A stretch of DNA of 64,000 nucleotides from CAVTOA01 sp963736285 (GCA_963736285.1 CAVTOA010000003.1:310001-374000); one strand, 5' to 3'; positions 25,019 to 35,337 are shown, counted from the first letter of the stretch. Notes: a model not told the origin generated them from the letters alone. Numbers and translations: made by a program.

Positions 25019-28000
25019 CTACTCAAACACCTGCTCGATGAGCGTGGTGCACCACCGCAGCAGCTCAGCGTCGCGCAGTGGTTTCCCGCCGATGCGCGCC
25101 GTGGTCGGCGCCGGGACTGTGACTACTTGGGCGGCTTGCTTGTACATTGCCCCAGGGTAAAGCCGCTGCAACCGCATCACCCGGCTTTCTGGAAGATCGA
25201 CGGGCGCGAACCGGATGGCGCGGCCAGCTACCGCAATGTCTGTCAATCTGTGCGCTCGGGCAAGAATCCGGAAAGCCGCGACACCAAACAGATGCTCCAC
25301 TTGTTCCGGCAAGAGACCGTAGCGGTCGAGCACCTCTTCTCGGACGGCCCGCAACTGGTCGGCCGTTTCGGCCGCCGCCAGTTTGCGATAAATCTCAAGC
25401 CGTAAGCGCTCGCCAGTCACGTAGTCGTGCGGAATGTTGGCATCGATCGGCAAGTCCACTTTGACCTCTGCCGCTTCTTCATTGCGCTCGCCTTTGAATT
25501 CGGCGACAGCCTCTCCCACCATCCGGACATACAGATCGAAGCCGATCGCGGCGATGTGCCCCGACTGCTGACCGCCCAGCAGGTTGCCAGCGCCACGAAT
25601 CTCCAGGTCTTTCATAGCGACATACATTCCCGCACCCAGCTCGGTGTGCTGGGCGATGGTGGCGAGCCGTTCATGCGCCGTCTCAGTAAGTGGACGTTCT
25701 GGCGGGTAGAAAAAGTAACCGTAGGCGCGTTCCCGCCCACGCCCGACCCGACCACGGATCTGGTGTAGCTGGGAAAGCCCGAACATGTCGGCACGTTCCA
25801 CGATCAGCGTGTTCGCATTGGGCATGTCCAAACCGGACTCAACGATGGTGGTGCAGACCAGCACGTCATACCGCTTCTCCCAGAAGCCGACCATGACCTG
25901 CTCGAGCGCGTCTTCGCTCATTTGCCCGTGCCCCACCGACACTCGGGCCTCTGGCACGAGCTCACGGATTCGTTGCGCCGCGCGCTCGATCGACTCCACC
26001 CGGTTATGAATAAAGAAAACCTGCCCGTCCCGCAGAAGCTCTCGACGAATCGCAGCAGAGATCTGCTTGTCGTCATAGGCGCCCACGTAGGTAAGAACCG
26101 GGTGCCGCTCCTCCGGCGGGGTGGCGATAGTCGACATCTCGCGAATGCCGGTCAGGCTCATCTCCAGCGTGCGTGGGATAGGCGTCGCCGACATGGTGAG
26201 TACGTCAACCGCCGTGCGCAGATGCTTCAAGTGCTCTTTATGCTCCACTCCGAACCGCTGCTCTTCGTCCACAATGACTAGTCCGAGATCTTTGAACCGC
26301 ACCCCCGGCTGTAGCAACCGGTGCGTGCCGATGACGATGTCGACACTGCCCTCGGCCAAACCCGCCAGTACGTCCTTTGCCTCCACTTCGGTCTGGAACC
26401 GGGAAAGCTGAGCGATCTTGACCGGGAACTGCGCCATTCGCTCGGTGAAGGTGCCCGTGTGCTGCCGAGCCAGCAGTGTGGTCGGGACCAGAATGACCAC
26501 CTGCTTGCCGTCTTGCACCGCCTTGAAAGCCGCTCGCACCGCGATCTCGGTCTTGCCGTAACCAACATCACCGCAAATGACGCGGTCCATCGGATGCGGC
26601 TGCCGCATATCGCCCTTGACCTCGTCGATGGCGGCCATTTGGTCAGGAGTCTCGGTGAACGGAAAGGCATCCTCTAGCTCACGTTGCCACGGGGTGTCGG
26701 GGCCATACGCGTAGCCCGGCGTGGCGGTGCGGGCGGCGTAGAGACGAATGAGTTCAGCAGCGATCTCCTTGACCGCCTTGCGCGCTCGGCCTTTCGCTTT
26801 CTGCCAGTCGGCACCACCCATCCGGTGCAATGCCGGCGCTTCTCCCCCGACATAGCGGGTCAGCTGGTCGAGCTGATCGGTCGGAACGAACAGTCGGTCG
26901 CCCGGTTGCCCCCGCTTGCTCGCGGCGTACTCCAGTACCAAGTATTCGCGTTCGCCGCCGTTGATGGTTCGACGCACCATCTCGACATAGCGACCGACTC
27001 CGTGCTGCTCATGCACCACATAGTCGCCTGGCTGCAGCTGTAGCGGATCGACCGCATTACGACGACGGCTCGCCATTTTGCGCGGCGCCTCGGCCGGGCG
27101 AGCGCCGGTGAGGTCGGTCTCGGTGATGACCGCCAGCTTCAGGGACTCGAGGGTAAAACCCCGATCCAGCGCACCCGTCGTGACCAGCACTTGCCCCGGT
27201 GTAGGTTTGTCCACAATGGACCCCACGGTGGTTGCCGGGACGTCAGCATCATGAAACTGCTCCACCGCTCGACGTGCGGTTCCGTGCCCCGCCACGACGA
27301 CAACGACCCGCCAACCATTGCGTGCCCGGTCGCCGATCTCCGCAATCGCTTTCTCAGTGTCGCCGCGATATGCCGGCGCTGGATGCGCGTCCACCGTCAC
27401 AGCGTCCGCGTCGGCTAATGGGCTGACCGTCCACCATGGAAACTGGCGCTGCTGGGCGGTGGCCCGAGCATCGGCCAAGCTATGGAAAGAGGCTGCCCCG
27501 AGATCAATGGGTGCTTGGGCCCCGACCGCAGCAGCGGCCCAGGAGGCCGCCAAAAACTCCTCACTCGTGGCGACCAAGTCATGCGCGCGGGTGCGCACGC
27601 GCTCCGGGTCACACACCAGCACATGGGTCTTGGGTGACAACGCGTCAAACAGCAGTTCAAGTTTCTGACCAGACGCCGCGTCTATCAGCACCGGCATCAA
27701 CGACTCCATGCCCTCTACCGGAATGCCGTCAGCGAGCTTGTCCAGCAGCTCCGCAAGATCGGGACGCTCAGTGCAGAGTTCAGCGGCGCGCTTGCGCACC
27801 CCGTCCGTCAGCAGCAATTCACGACACGGCGGCGCCCACAGTCCATGGGGCGCGACTTCCAGAGAACGTTGGTCTGCCACCGAGAAGTAGCGAACCTCGT
27901 CGACCTCGTCGCCAAAGAACTCGACCCGCAAGGGATGTTCTTCCGTGGGCGGGAAAACGTCGAGAATGCCACCCCGCACCGCGAACTCACCGCGTTTCTC

Positions 28001-28633
28001 CACGAGATCAACCCGCGAGTACGCGAGCTCGACCAACGTGCGCACGACCTCGTCCAAATTCGCCGACTCACCAGAGCGCAACGCGACCGGATCAATGTCG
28101 CCCAATCCAGCAAGCTGCGGTTGAAGAACGCTTCGAACCGGCGCAACAATCACCCTGACCGGACCGGTCGTGGGATCGTCACCGCTCGGATGGGCGAGAC
28201 GACGCAACACCGCAAGCCGACGTCCCACCGTGTCCGCCCGAGGCGAGAGCCGCTCATGCGGCAGCGTCTCCCAGGCTGGATACACTACGACCTCATCCGG
28301 CGGCAGCACTGACCGCAGCGCCAGCGCTAGGTCTTCTGACTCCCGTTCCGTTGCGGTGACTACCAGCAACGGAACGCCCGCACCGCCCTGTTCTTGGTCA
28401 GTGGCGAGCGCGGCCGCCACGAAGGGCCGCAGTGCATCGGGGGCGGTGAGTTCGACGCCCGGGCCTTCATCGCTGCGGCCCAGCGCCCGAGACACCACAT
28501 CGGCCAGGACCGTGTCGCCGAGTATTAGCGCGCCTAAGCCGACCAGTGAGGAAGGGGCGCTCACAGCACTGTCAGAGGTAAGAGAAGTTGAGCTGGAAAC
28601 AGGAGGTGCGGAGCCGGCGCCGGGGGAGGTCAT
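25019..28633 (-). CDS. mfd: Transcription-repair coupling factor Mfd
   Basis: Displaces RNA polymerase stalled at DNA damage and recruits UvrA. An intact 1204-aa protein. Domains in order: UvrB-like region (about 40-380), CarD-like polymerase-interacting domain near 545-640 (LQPGDYVVHEQHGVGRYVEM), RecG-like helicase with Walker A GDVGYGKTEIAVRAAFKA, Walker B VDEEQRFGVEHKE, motif III TMSATPIPRTLEMSLTGIRE and motif VI QIRGRVGRGRERAYGYF, and the C-terminal TRCF domain (DLPIDANIPHDYVTGERLRL). No frameshift over 3.6 kb, which contrasts with secA and eno. It is followed after 34 bp on the coding strand order by the BshA-like gene upstream. Confidence 0.97.
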   Translation of the reverse strand: MTSPGAGSAPPVSSSTSLTSDSAVSAPSSLVGLGALILGDTVLADVVSRALGRSDEGPGVELTAPDALRPFVAAALATDQEQGGAGVPLLVVTATERESEDLALALRSVLPPDEVVVYPAWETLPHERLSPRADTVGRRLAVLRRLAHPSGDDPTTGPVRVIVAPVRSVLQPQLAGLGDIDPVALRSGESANLDEVVRTLVELAYSRVDLVEKRGEFAVRGGILDVFPPTEEHPLRVEFFGDEVDEVRYFSVADQRSLEVAPHGLWAPPCRELLLTDGVRKRAAELCTERPDLAELLDKLADGIPVEGMESLMPVLIDAASGQKLELLFDALSPKTHVLVCDPERVRTRAHDLVATSEEFLAASWAAAAVGAQAPIDLGAASFHSLADARATAQQRQFPWWTVSPLADADAVTVDAHPAPAYRGDTEKAIAEIGDRARNGWRVVVVVAGHGTARRAVEQFHDADVPATTVGSIVDKPTPGQVLVTTGALDRGFTLESLKLAVITETDLTGARPAEAPRKMASRRRNAVDPLQLQPGDYVVHEQHGVGRYVEMVRRTINGGEREYLVLEYAASKRGQPGDRLFVPTDQLDQLTRYVGGEAPALHRMGGADWQKAKGRARKAVKEIAAELIRLYAARTATPGYAYGPDTPWQRELEDAFPFTETPDQMAAIDEVKGDMRQPHPMDRVICGDVGYGKTEIAVRAAFKAVQDGKQVVILVPTTLLARQHTGTFTERMAQFPVKIAQLSRFQTEVEAKDVLAGLAEGSVDIVIGTHRLLQPGVRFKDLGLVIVDEEQRFGVEHKEHLKHLRTAVDVLTMSATPIPRTLEMSLTGIREMSTIATPPEERHPVLTYVGAYDDKQISAAIRRELLRDGQVFFIHNRVESIERAAQRIRELVPEARVSVGHGQMSEDALEQVMVGFWEKRYDVLVCTTIVESGLDMPNANTLIVERADMFGLSQLHQIRGRVGRGRERAYGYFFYPPERPLTETAHERLATIAQHTELGAGMYVAMKDLEIRGAGNLLGGQQSGHIAAIGFDLYVRMVGEAVAEFKGERNEEAAEVKVDLPIDANIPHDYVTGERLRLEIYRKLAAAETADQLRAVREEVLDRYGLLPEQVEHLFGVAAFRILARAHRLTDIAVAGRAIRFAPVDLPESRVMRLQRLYPGAMYKQAAQVVTVPAPTTARIGGKPLRDAELLRWCTTLIEQVFE

Positions 28634-28666
28634 ATATCGAGCCTAAAGCGTGCCCCCATGGCCGTA

Positions 28667-29785
28667 TTACCTGCCACTGAGCTCTGCGTAGATATCGAGA
28701 TAACGCGGAACGATGTGCTCCGGACGGAAATGATCCAGCGCCCGTTGCCTGCCGGCAGCGCCCATTTGTGTGCGGATTTGATTGTCCCCGATAATTCTCA
28801 AGGCCGCGTCGGCCATGGCATCGACATCTTTGGGGGCGCACAGCACTCCGGTCACGCCATCCTCAACCACCTCGGGCAGGCCGCCGACCTTGGAGGCGAC
28901 CACCGGCACCTCACAGCTCATCGCCTCCAGCGCGACGAGGCCGAAACTCTCGGTCGTGCTGGGCAGTAAGAAAACATCAGCGATGCTCAGCATCGTTTCC
29001 AAATCTGGGCACAGACCTAAGAATTGCGTGCGGCCAGAAATGCCGAGCTCTTGGGCCAGCTCGTACGCGCCCGCCCGTTCCGGACCATCGCCGACCATCA
29101 ACAGCCGTGAAGGAAACTCAGAATTGACCCGAGCGAAGGTTTCGATGACATCGTGCACCCGCTTGACAGGTCGGAAATTGCTGACGTGGATGAAGATCGC
29201 CTCATCGGGGTGTGCATACCGAGCACGCGCTTTAGCGTCGTTGTTGCGACGAAACCGCTCGGAATCAACAAAATTATGGATGACGTCTATAGGGGCGTCC
29301 ACGTCAAAAACTGCCCGCGCTTCCGCCGCTAAGTAATGCGACACAGCGGTTACTCGATCACAATTTTGAATGGCATGACGAGTGGAATGCCGAAACGCCG
29401 CGGCAGAACCCACGATCGTCACATCTGTGCCGTGCAACGTGGTGACCACTTTGGAGCGTCCCAAAATGTCGCGTGCATGGAGCGCGCTCGAGGCGTGCGG
29501 GATCGCATAATGCGCGTGCACAACCTCGAGATCATGTTCGGTAATGACGTCAGCCAGCGCGTTGGCCTGCGCGAGCTCTGGAAAGGGCTGCTCAAATAGC
29601 GGATATGAATAGCCGCCCACCTCATGGAAGAACAAGCTGTTGGGGGTCGTTCGCCCAAGTCGGAAGGGCAAAGAAGAACCCACGAAATGAGTGGCGTTGC
29701 CCGCCTCGGCAGTGAGCACACCGAGCTCTGTGGCGACGACCCCAGAGCCGCCGGCACCTGCATGGCACAAGACTGCGATCTTCAC
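28667..29785 (-). CDS. bshA: BshA-type GT4 glycosyltransferase (N-acetylglucosaminyl-L-malate synthase)
   Basis: A 372-aa protein from GTG 29785 (KIAVLCHAGAGGSGVVATEL). The match to BshA is detailed: GGSGVVATELG, HFVGSSLPFRL, HEVGGYSYPLFEQPFPELAQ, VVHAHYAIPHASSALHARDI, VVTTLHGTDVTIVGS, DRVTAVSHYLA, HVSNFRPVKRVHDVIETFA, and the EX7E motif in TESFGLVALEAMSCEVPVVA. BshA joins UDP-GlcNAc to L-malate, the first step of bacillithiol synthesis, known mainly from Firmicutes and Bacteroidetes-type lineages. Actinobacteria normally use MshA and mycothiol. No bshB or bshC is in the window. The gene precedes mfd on its strand and diverges from ppc. The malate preference is inferred from family motifs. 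Confidence 0.78.
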   Translation of the reverse strand: MKIAVLCHAGAGGSGVVATELGVLTAEAGNATHFVGSSLPFRLGRTTPNSLFFHEVGGYSYPLFEQPFPELAQANALADVITEHDLEVVHAHYAIPHASSALHARDILGRSKVVTTLHGTDVTIVGSAAAFRHSTRHAIQNCDRVTAVSHYLAAEARAVFDVDAPIDVIHNFVDSERFRRNNDAKARARYAHPDEAIFIHVSNFRPVKRVHDVIETFARVNSEFPSRLLMVGDGPERAGAYELAQELGISGRTQFLGLCPDLETMLSIADVFLLPSTTESFGLVALEAMSCEVPVVASKVGGLPEVVEDGVTGVLCAPKDVDAMADAALRIIGDNQIRTQMGAAGRQRALDHFRPEHIVPRYLDIYAELSGR

Positions 29786-29911
29786 AACTGCGGATGGTAA
29801 AGCGACCGCCTTAGCACCGAACACACCGAGTCCCACCTTTGGCGGGAGAAACCGGCTTCGCTTCTACCCCCTCGACGGTGCAAACCGGCACATTTGTGCT
29901 AAAGCTTGAGC

Positions 29912-32731
29912 ATGATCGCCAACCGGGGCCACGATGTCGCAGCGTCCACAGCTACCCCATCCACAACCACGACACCAACTACGACCGCGACACCCTCGGA
30001 AAACCCAGAGAGTGCAGAAGCCAACGCCGCACTACGCGCCGACATTCGTCGGCTTGGCAATCTTCTCGGCGAGACCCTGGTGCGGCAAGAAGACGCGGAG
30101 CTGCTAGCAACCGTGGAGCGAGTGCGCGCGGTAGTACGTCACGAACCGGCGAATGCCGCCTCGGTGTTGGAACGAGTCGACACAGCCACAGCCACTCGGT
30201 TGACCCGTGCTTTCTCCACATACTTTTTGCTCGCTAACGCGGCCGAACAAGTGCATCGAGGACGCAATCTGCGAGAACAACGGCATCGCAAAGGCGGTTG
30301 GATTGCCCATGCCGGGCGGGAGATCGCTGACGCCATCGCCCGAGACAACATGGGTGGGGGTGAATCGACGGCTGCTCGACTACGCGAAGTGGCCACACAT
30401 TTGGCTGTACGCCCGGTATTCACCGCGCACCCCACCGAAGCGGCCCGGCGGTCCACCTTGACCAAGCTCCGCATGATCGCGGATCTACTTGAAGAACGTG
30501 AGCCAGACGCCCACACCCAGCACCGGCTCGCCGAGCTCGTCGACCTCCTGTGGCAGACAGACGAACTCCGGCTGGAGCGCCCCGAACCCGCAGATGAGGC
30601 ACGCAACGCCGTCTACTACCTGTCATCGCTGCATCACGACACCGCGGCCATGGTGCTAGTCGAACTCGCCGACATGCTCAGCCAGCTGGGCATTCATCAG
30701 CCGGCAACCGCTCGGCCACTCACCTTCGGCACATGGATAGGTGGCGACCGAGACGGAAACCCATTTGTGACACCTGAGGTCACGCTCGAGGTGCTAGTAC
30801 TCGCTCACGAATACGGCATCCGGGCAACCGAGCGGGCGATCGACGAACTGATCGACGAACTGTCTATCTCCGAACGCGTCGCCGGCGTCAGCGAGGAACT
30901 GACCGCCAGCTTGACCGCCGACCTCCGTCAGCTACCCGACCTGGAGCCGCGCCATCGCAGAGTCAATGCTGGTGAGCCATATCGCCTCAAGCTGCGATGC
31001 ATCCGCGCCAAGTTGGAGCACACTCGTCGACGGCTCGCTCGTAGTACGCCGCACGTGCCTGGGCGAGATTATCTGGGAACCGCCGAGCTCATGGCCGATT
31101 TGGAGATCATCCGTCGCTCGCTTGTGGCCCATCGAGGCGAATTGGTCGCAAGCGGACGGCTGACCACCATCATTCGTACCATTAGTGCATTTGGAATCCA
31201 ACTGGCCACTATGGACATTCGTGAGCACGCGGCGGCACATCACGCCGTACTCTCCCAGCTCTTCGACCGGCTCGGCGAACTGAGCCAGCCATACCAAGAG
31301 TTGGATCGCGCCACCCGCACCGCGCTGCTGGCCACGGAACTGGCTAGTCACCGTCCGCTCTCCAACGCGGCACCCGAGCTCACGCTCGCCAACGCAAAGA
31401 CTTACGGGGTGTTCAGCTCCATTGCCGCCGCGCAGCAACGGTTCGGCGCGGAAACGATCGAGTCTTACATCATCTCGATGACCGAGGGTGTCGACGACGT
31501 TTTGGCCGCTGCGGTGCTCGCTCGCGAAGCTGGACTAGTTGATGTCACCGCTGGTCGCGCCGACATTGGCTTTGTTCCCCTGCTCGAGCAGGTGGCCGAG
31601 TTGTCCCATGCCGGCGCCATCCTCGACGACCTACTATCCGTGCCGGCATACCGAGCGATTGTTACGGCGCGAGGTAATGTGCAGGAGGTCATGCTGGGTT
31701 ACTCAGACTCCAATAAGGACGCCGGCATCGCCGCATCGCAATGGCAAATTCACCAAGCGCAGCGGGCCCTACGGCAAATCGCCGATAAACACGGTGTGCG
31801 CCTGCGGCTATTCCACGGCCGTGGCGGCACCATCGGACGCGGCGGCGGCCCCACCTATGACGCCATCCTTGCCCAACCAGAAGGAACCGTCGATGGCGAA
31901 ATGAAGGTAACCGAGCAAGGCGAAGTGATCTCCGACAAATACGCTCTGCCCACGCTCGCCCGCGAAAATCTGGAACTGACCGTGGCCGCCGTACTACGTG
32001 CCAGCGTGCTACAGGTCACTCCGCCCAAGCACACGCAAAACGTCGAACTCTGGCACACCACTATGGACAAGCTCAGCGCGGCCGCACATGGTGTATATCG
32101 TCGACTCATCGACGACCCCGCGCTCACCGCCTATTTTTGGGCGGCCACACCCACGGAACTATTGGGCGAGCTCAACATCGGCTCCCGCCCCGCTAAACGA
32201 CCAGACGCCGACTCGGGATTGGCGGGCTTGCGCGCGATTCCATGGGTATTCGGTTGGACCCAGTCGCGGCAGATCGTTCCGGGCTGGTTCGGAGTCGGCT
32301 CTGGCGTCGCCGCACTGCGGGCCGACGGGCACGGCGAACTCCTACACGACATGTTCCGACACTGGCGGTTCTTCCACACATTTCTGGCCAACGTCGAGAT
32401 GACATTGTTCAAAACAGACCTAGCAATCACCGCGCATTACGTCGAACGACTCGTGCCAGAGGAACTACACAGCGTCTTCGCCGCAATCCGCGCCGAACAT
32501 GACCGTGCCGTTGCGGAAGTACTCGCAATTACCGGTCAAGGTCGCCTGCTGGACTCGCAACCGGGGCTGCGTCGGACACTCAGCGTCCGCGACCGCTACC
32601 TGCTGCCCCTGCACCATCTACAAGTGGATCTGCTGGCTCGCTACCGTGAGGGAAACCAAGACCCCGAAGTCCGCCGAGCCCTACTATTGACGGTCAACGG
32701 GATCGCTGCCGGCATGCGCAACACCGGCTAG
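29912..32731 (+). CDS. ppc: Phosphoenolpyruvate carboxylase
   Basis: Carboxylates PEP to oxaloacetate, replenishing the TCA cycle. About 939 aa, intact. The first 35 residues are a Ser/Thr/Pro-rich extension. Catalytic His is in VRPVFTAHPTEAARRSTLTK; other signatures are GTWIGGDRDGNPFVTPEVT, VMLGYSDSNKDAGIAASQWQ, LRLFHGRGGTIGRGGGPTYD and the C-terminal SVRDRYLLPLHHLQVDLLAR with LTVNGIAAGMRNTG at the end. ATG 29912 is preferred; TTG 29906 is in frame just before it. It diverges from bshA and overlaps the stop of the following convergent lipoprotein gene by 4 bp. Confidence 0.97.
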   Translation: MIANRGHDVAASTATPSTTTTPTTTATPSENPESAEANAALRADIRRLGNLLGETLVRQEDAELLATVERVRAVVRHEPANAASVLERVDTATATRLTRAFSTYFLLANAAEQVHRGRNLREQRHRKGGWIAHAGREIADAIARDNMGGGESTAARLREVATHLAVRPVFTAHPTEAARRSTLTKLRMIADLLEEREPDAHTQHRLAELVDLLWQTDELRLERPEPADEARNAVYYLSSLHHDTAAMVLVELADMLSQLGIHQPATARPLTFGTWIGGDRDGNPFVTPEVTLEVLVLAHEYGIRATERAIDELIDELSISERVAGVSEELTASLTADLRQLPDLEPRHRRVNAGEPYRLKLRCIRAKLEHTRRRLARSTPHVPGRDYLGTAELMADLEIIRRSLVAHRGELVASGRLTTIIRTISAFGIQLATMDIREHAAAHHAVLSQLFDRLGELSQPYQELDRATRTALLATELASHRPLSNAAPELTLANAKTYGVFSSIAAAQQRFGAETIESYIISMTEGVDDVLAAAVLAREAGLVDVTAGRADIGFVPLLEQVAELSHAGAILDDLLSVPAYRAIVTARGNVQEVMLGYSDSNKDAGIAASQWQIHQAQRALRQIADKHGVRLRLFHGRGGTIGRGGGPTYDAILAQPEGTVDGEMKVTEQGEVISDKYALPTLARENLELTVAAVLRASVLQVTPPKHTQNVELWHTTMDKLSAAAHGVYRRLIDDPALTAYFWAATPTELLGELNIGSRPAKRPDADSGLAGLRAIPWVFGWTQSRQIVPGWFGVGSGVAALRADGHGELLHDMFRHWRFFHTFLANVEMTLFKTDLAITAHYVERLVPEELHSVFAAIRAEHDRAVAEVLAITGQGRLLDSQPGLRRTLSVRDRYLLPLHHLQVDLLARYREGNQDPEVRRALLLTVNGIAAGMRNTG

Positions 32732-33342
32732 CTGATTTTTAGACTGGCCACCAGCTGGTCGCACGCCTTTTGTATGAGACGTTTGTGCTCGTTCCAGTGG
32801 CACTCGACTCTGACGCCGGACACATTGGCCTTGTCGGAAACCGCACCATGAAGGTCAATCACGTAATCGATTTCCGGATTACTCATAGGCACTTCGGAGA
32901 TCGTTAAAGCGGGGAGCGTGGCGACCGTCATCCGACCCACTTGCGCGCCCATTGACGTGCTCTCAGCGGCGATGTCGGCCAGATTGAGCGGGCTGGTGGT
33001 GACCGCGTCGACCGTCAGATAGTCGTCCTGCACTGGCAGCGCGGTGACCTCGGTGGGCATGACAATCGCCAAGTATTGATCGCGGCGAGTCGGATGCGTG
33101 ACATCGGTGTCCGTGCGCTCAGTGACCTCCGCTAGACCGGCCGGAACCCGGAACGAATAGTGCGCCGCGGCACGCGTCACCGTCTCCCCCGCCGAATGCA
33201 CCGTGGCGACGTTCGTCATTTTGGAAGTGCCACACGCATTCAGCAACAACACACCAGCTGTGGCCAGCACCGCCACCGCCGCACTCCGAAGTCTGAGAGC
33301 CGCCGTTGGCCTTCCCGAGGTGCGGACACACGCTAATGGCAT
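32728..33342 (-). CDS. Secreted lipoprotein of unknown function
   Basis: About 204 aa. An Arg-containing N-terminus and a hydrophobic stretch (SAAVAVLATAGVLLLNAC) end in a lipobox LLNAC, so the mature protein should be lipid-anchored at the Cys near residue 37. The mature part has HYSFRVPAGLAEVTERTDTD, YLAIVMPTEVTALPVQDDYL and a C-terminal VSGVRVECHWNEHKRLIQKA, compatible with the LpqN-like beta-rich fold, but this is only a resemblance. It lies 55 bp after the GT4 gene on the same strand and converges on ppc. Confidence 0.7.
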   Translation of the reverse strand: MPLACVRTSGRPTAALRLRSAAVAVLATAGVLLLNACGTSKMTNVATVHSAGETVTRAAAHYSFRVPAGLAEVTERTDTDVTHPTRRDQYLAIVMPTEVTALPVQDDYLTVDAVTTSPLNLADIAAESTSMGAQVGRMTVATLPALTISEVPMSNPEIDYVIDLHGAVSDKANVSGVRVECHWNEHKRLIQKACDQLVASLKIS

Positions 33343-33397
33343 GGTCCGACTGTAGCCACCGACCGAGTCGGTGCCATCACCTGGTTCGGTCGTGCGA

Positions 33398-34531
33398 TTA
33401 GTCTATTGTGGACTTACTCTCGTGGACCTCGGCATACAGCGTGCTCAGACGTCCAGGATCGTTGGGATCCTCGTCCCCCGCCACCAAACGCTCTTCCAAT
33501 GCAAGCTTGCGAGCACGAAAACCAGCATCCATTGCTCGCCCTGGATTAGCCAAAAGGTCGATAACCGCGCTCGTCAACGCTCGGGGAAAGTTTGCCGGGA
33601 CCACTCGTCCGATGTCCTCCGCCACCGCCTCGCGCATGCCATCCGCGTCAGAGGCGACAACCGGACGACCCAACTCTCTTGCTTCTAGCGGCACCAACGA
33701 ACTCCCTTCCCAGCGAGAAGGGCAGATGACGATGTCGGCGGCATACATCCAGGCCAGCGCCGTCTCCCGCTCCACCCGCCCGATGAACCGAATGCCCATA
33801 CCCATCTGCTGCTCCAGGTCACGTCGAGCCGGTCCATCTCCCACCAACACAAGTTCGGCATTCGGGATAGCGTCACGAACCAAGGGCCAAGCAGCAACGG
33901 CGACGTCCTGCCCCTTCTGCTCACACAGGCGTGCGGCACACACCACCACTGGTTGACCAGCCGACAACCCCAACTCTGCCCGAACGCTTGCCCGGTCGCG
34001 GTCGCATAAGGCATCGATAGGAGCGACGTCGATATTCGGCGGGACGTATGCGAACCGACCACGAACCCCATTCCGTCGTCCAGTAGCGGCTTCACCCTGA
34101 CTAGCGCAGATGGTCACCGCCGTCCACCTCGCGGCAAACCGCTCCCATTCGCGGATCAACCGCTGGCGTAGACCTTTGGCCGAAAGAAACGCCCAGCCAT
34201 AGGGACTAAAAACCGTAGGAACACGGCCACGTATCGCCATCCGCCCGATCATTCCGGCGCGAGAGCCATGTAAATGTGCGACGGCGGGCGCGGTCTGCTC
34301 CACAAGCTCCCCCAACTGGCGCGCCTGCAGCGCAAGCGCCACATCGGAGCCACTCAGAGGACGCCAAGGAACCACCCGAGCACCAGCCTGTTGAGCTAGC
34401 CGAGCCAACCAGCTGTCTGGGCACGCGACAGTCGCGCTGCCACCCGCCGCGAGATGACGTGAAATTTCGTCCGCGAGGCAGTGCGCTAGCCCAGTGTTAA
34501 TTGCGTCAGAGACATGCAGCACGTGGGGCAT
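33398..34531 (-). CDS. GT4 family glycosyltransferase
   Basis: A 377-aa GT-B enzyme from ATG 34531 (MPHVLHVSDAINTGLAHCLA). The donor side has PVVVCAARLCEQKGQDVAVA, ELVLVGDGPARRDLEQQMG, and the EX7E motif in CPSRWEGSSLVPLEARELGR. HLHGSRAGMIGRMAIRG is the acceptor-side loop. The donor sugar and acceptor are not predictable. It lies about 100 bp after pth and may be co-transcribed with the lipoprotein gene that follows. An N-terminal extension to 34561 is possible but less likely. Confidence 0.85.
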   Translation of the reverse strand: MPHVLHVSDAINTGLAHCLADEISRHLAAGGSATVACPDSWLARLAQQAGARVVPWRPLSGSDVALALQARQLGELVEQTAPAVAHLHGSRAGMIGRMAIRGRVPTVFSPYGWAFLSAKGLRQRLIREWERFAARWTAVTICASQGEAATGRRNGVRGRFAYVPPNIDVAPIDALCDRDRASVRAELGLSAGQPVVVCAARLCEQKGQDVAVAAWPLVRDAIPNAELVLVGDGPARRDLEQQMGMGIRFIGRVERETALAWMYAADIVICPSRWEGSSLVPLEARELGRPVVASDADGMREAVAEDIGRVVPANFPRALTSAVIDLLANPGRAMDAGFRARKLALEERLVAGDEDPNDPGRLSTLYAEVHESKSTID

Positions 34532-34630
34532 CACCCTGCCGAGCGTGCCACAGTTGCCCATTGCTTCGCGAGTCGCTCTTTCTCTTTGCCTGTCACAGAT
34601 TGGGGTGCTCGTGGTGGATCAGTCCGAAAC

Positions 34631-35236
34631 TTATTGTCGGGAAGAATCGGGGTAGTCCGCGTGGAAGATATTTTGCACGTCGGCCAACGGGCGAGCCAGC
34701 AACGCCTCCACCGCATCTGCCGCACGTTCAATGTGGACAGCCAGCTCTTTGCGCTCAGGGGCAGCAAAGTCCGTTAACACGAAGTCTGCGACGGGTTGCC
34801 GCCCAGGAGGGCGGCCGATACCAAAGCGCACCCGGAGAAAATCCGGGCTGCCCAACGATTGAGCAAGCGAACGTAACCCGTTGTGCCCTGCTGTTCCGCC
34901 GCCCTGCTTGAGCCTTAGCGCACCATACGGAAGATCTAGCTCGTCGTGAACCACCACGATGCGTTCTGTCGGTACTTTGAAAAAGTCACGCACACCAACT
35001 ACCGGGCCGCCAGAAATATTCATGAACGACATCGGTTTGACGAGCACCGCCCGCCAGCCCAGCCCCTCGCCCAGTCCGCATTCGCTGATCTGAGCCTGTG
35101 AGCGGTGCGCCTTGAAACGCGCCCCAGCACGATGAGCCAACGCGTCGACCACCATGAAGCCAGCATTGTGCCGATTACCAGCGTAACGAGGGCCAGGGTT
35201 ACCAAGTCCAACAACGAGGAAAAGCTCATTGGTCAT
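34631..35236 (-). CDS. pth: Peptidyl-tRNA hydrolase
   Basis: Recycles peptidyl-tRNA released from stalled ribosomes. An intact 201-aa protein. Catalytic residues are visible: VGLGNPGPRYAGNRHNAGFM (the catalytic His near 23 and Asn 13), KPMSFMNISG (Asn near 73), VVHDELDLPYGALRLKQGGG (Asp near 97) and GHNGLRSL (Asn near 118). It lies about 100 bp after rplY on the same strand, the common actinobacterial order. Confidence 0.96.
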   Translation of the reverse strand: MTNELFLVVGLGNPGPRYAGNRHNAGFMVVDALAHRAGARFKAHRSQAQISECGLGEGLGWRAVLVKPMSFMNISGGPVVGVRDFFKVPTERIVVVHDELDLPYGALRLKQGGGTAGHNGLRSLAQSLGSPDFLRVRFGIGRPPGRQPVADFVLTDFAAPERKELAVHIERAADAVEALLARPLADVQNIFHADYPDSSRQ

Positions 35237-35337
35237 GGTTCCCCGACCCTACTCCCGCTTCACATACTGGCGAGCCAGGTTTCACCTAGCTGACGAGCCC
35301 GACTGGTGCGCGACTACACACGTCGCGTCCGCACAAG

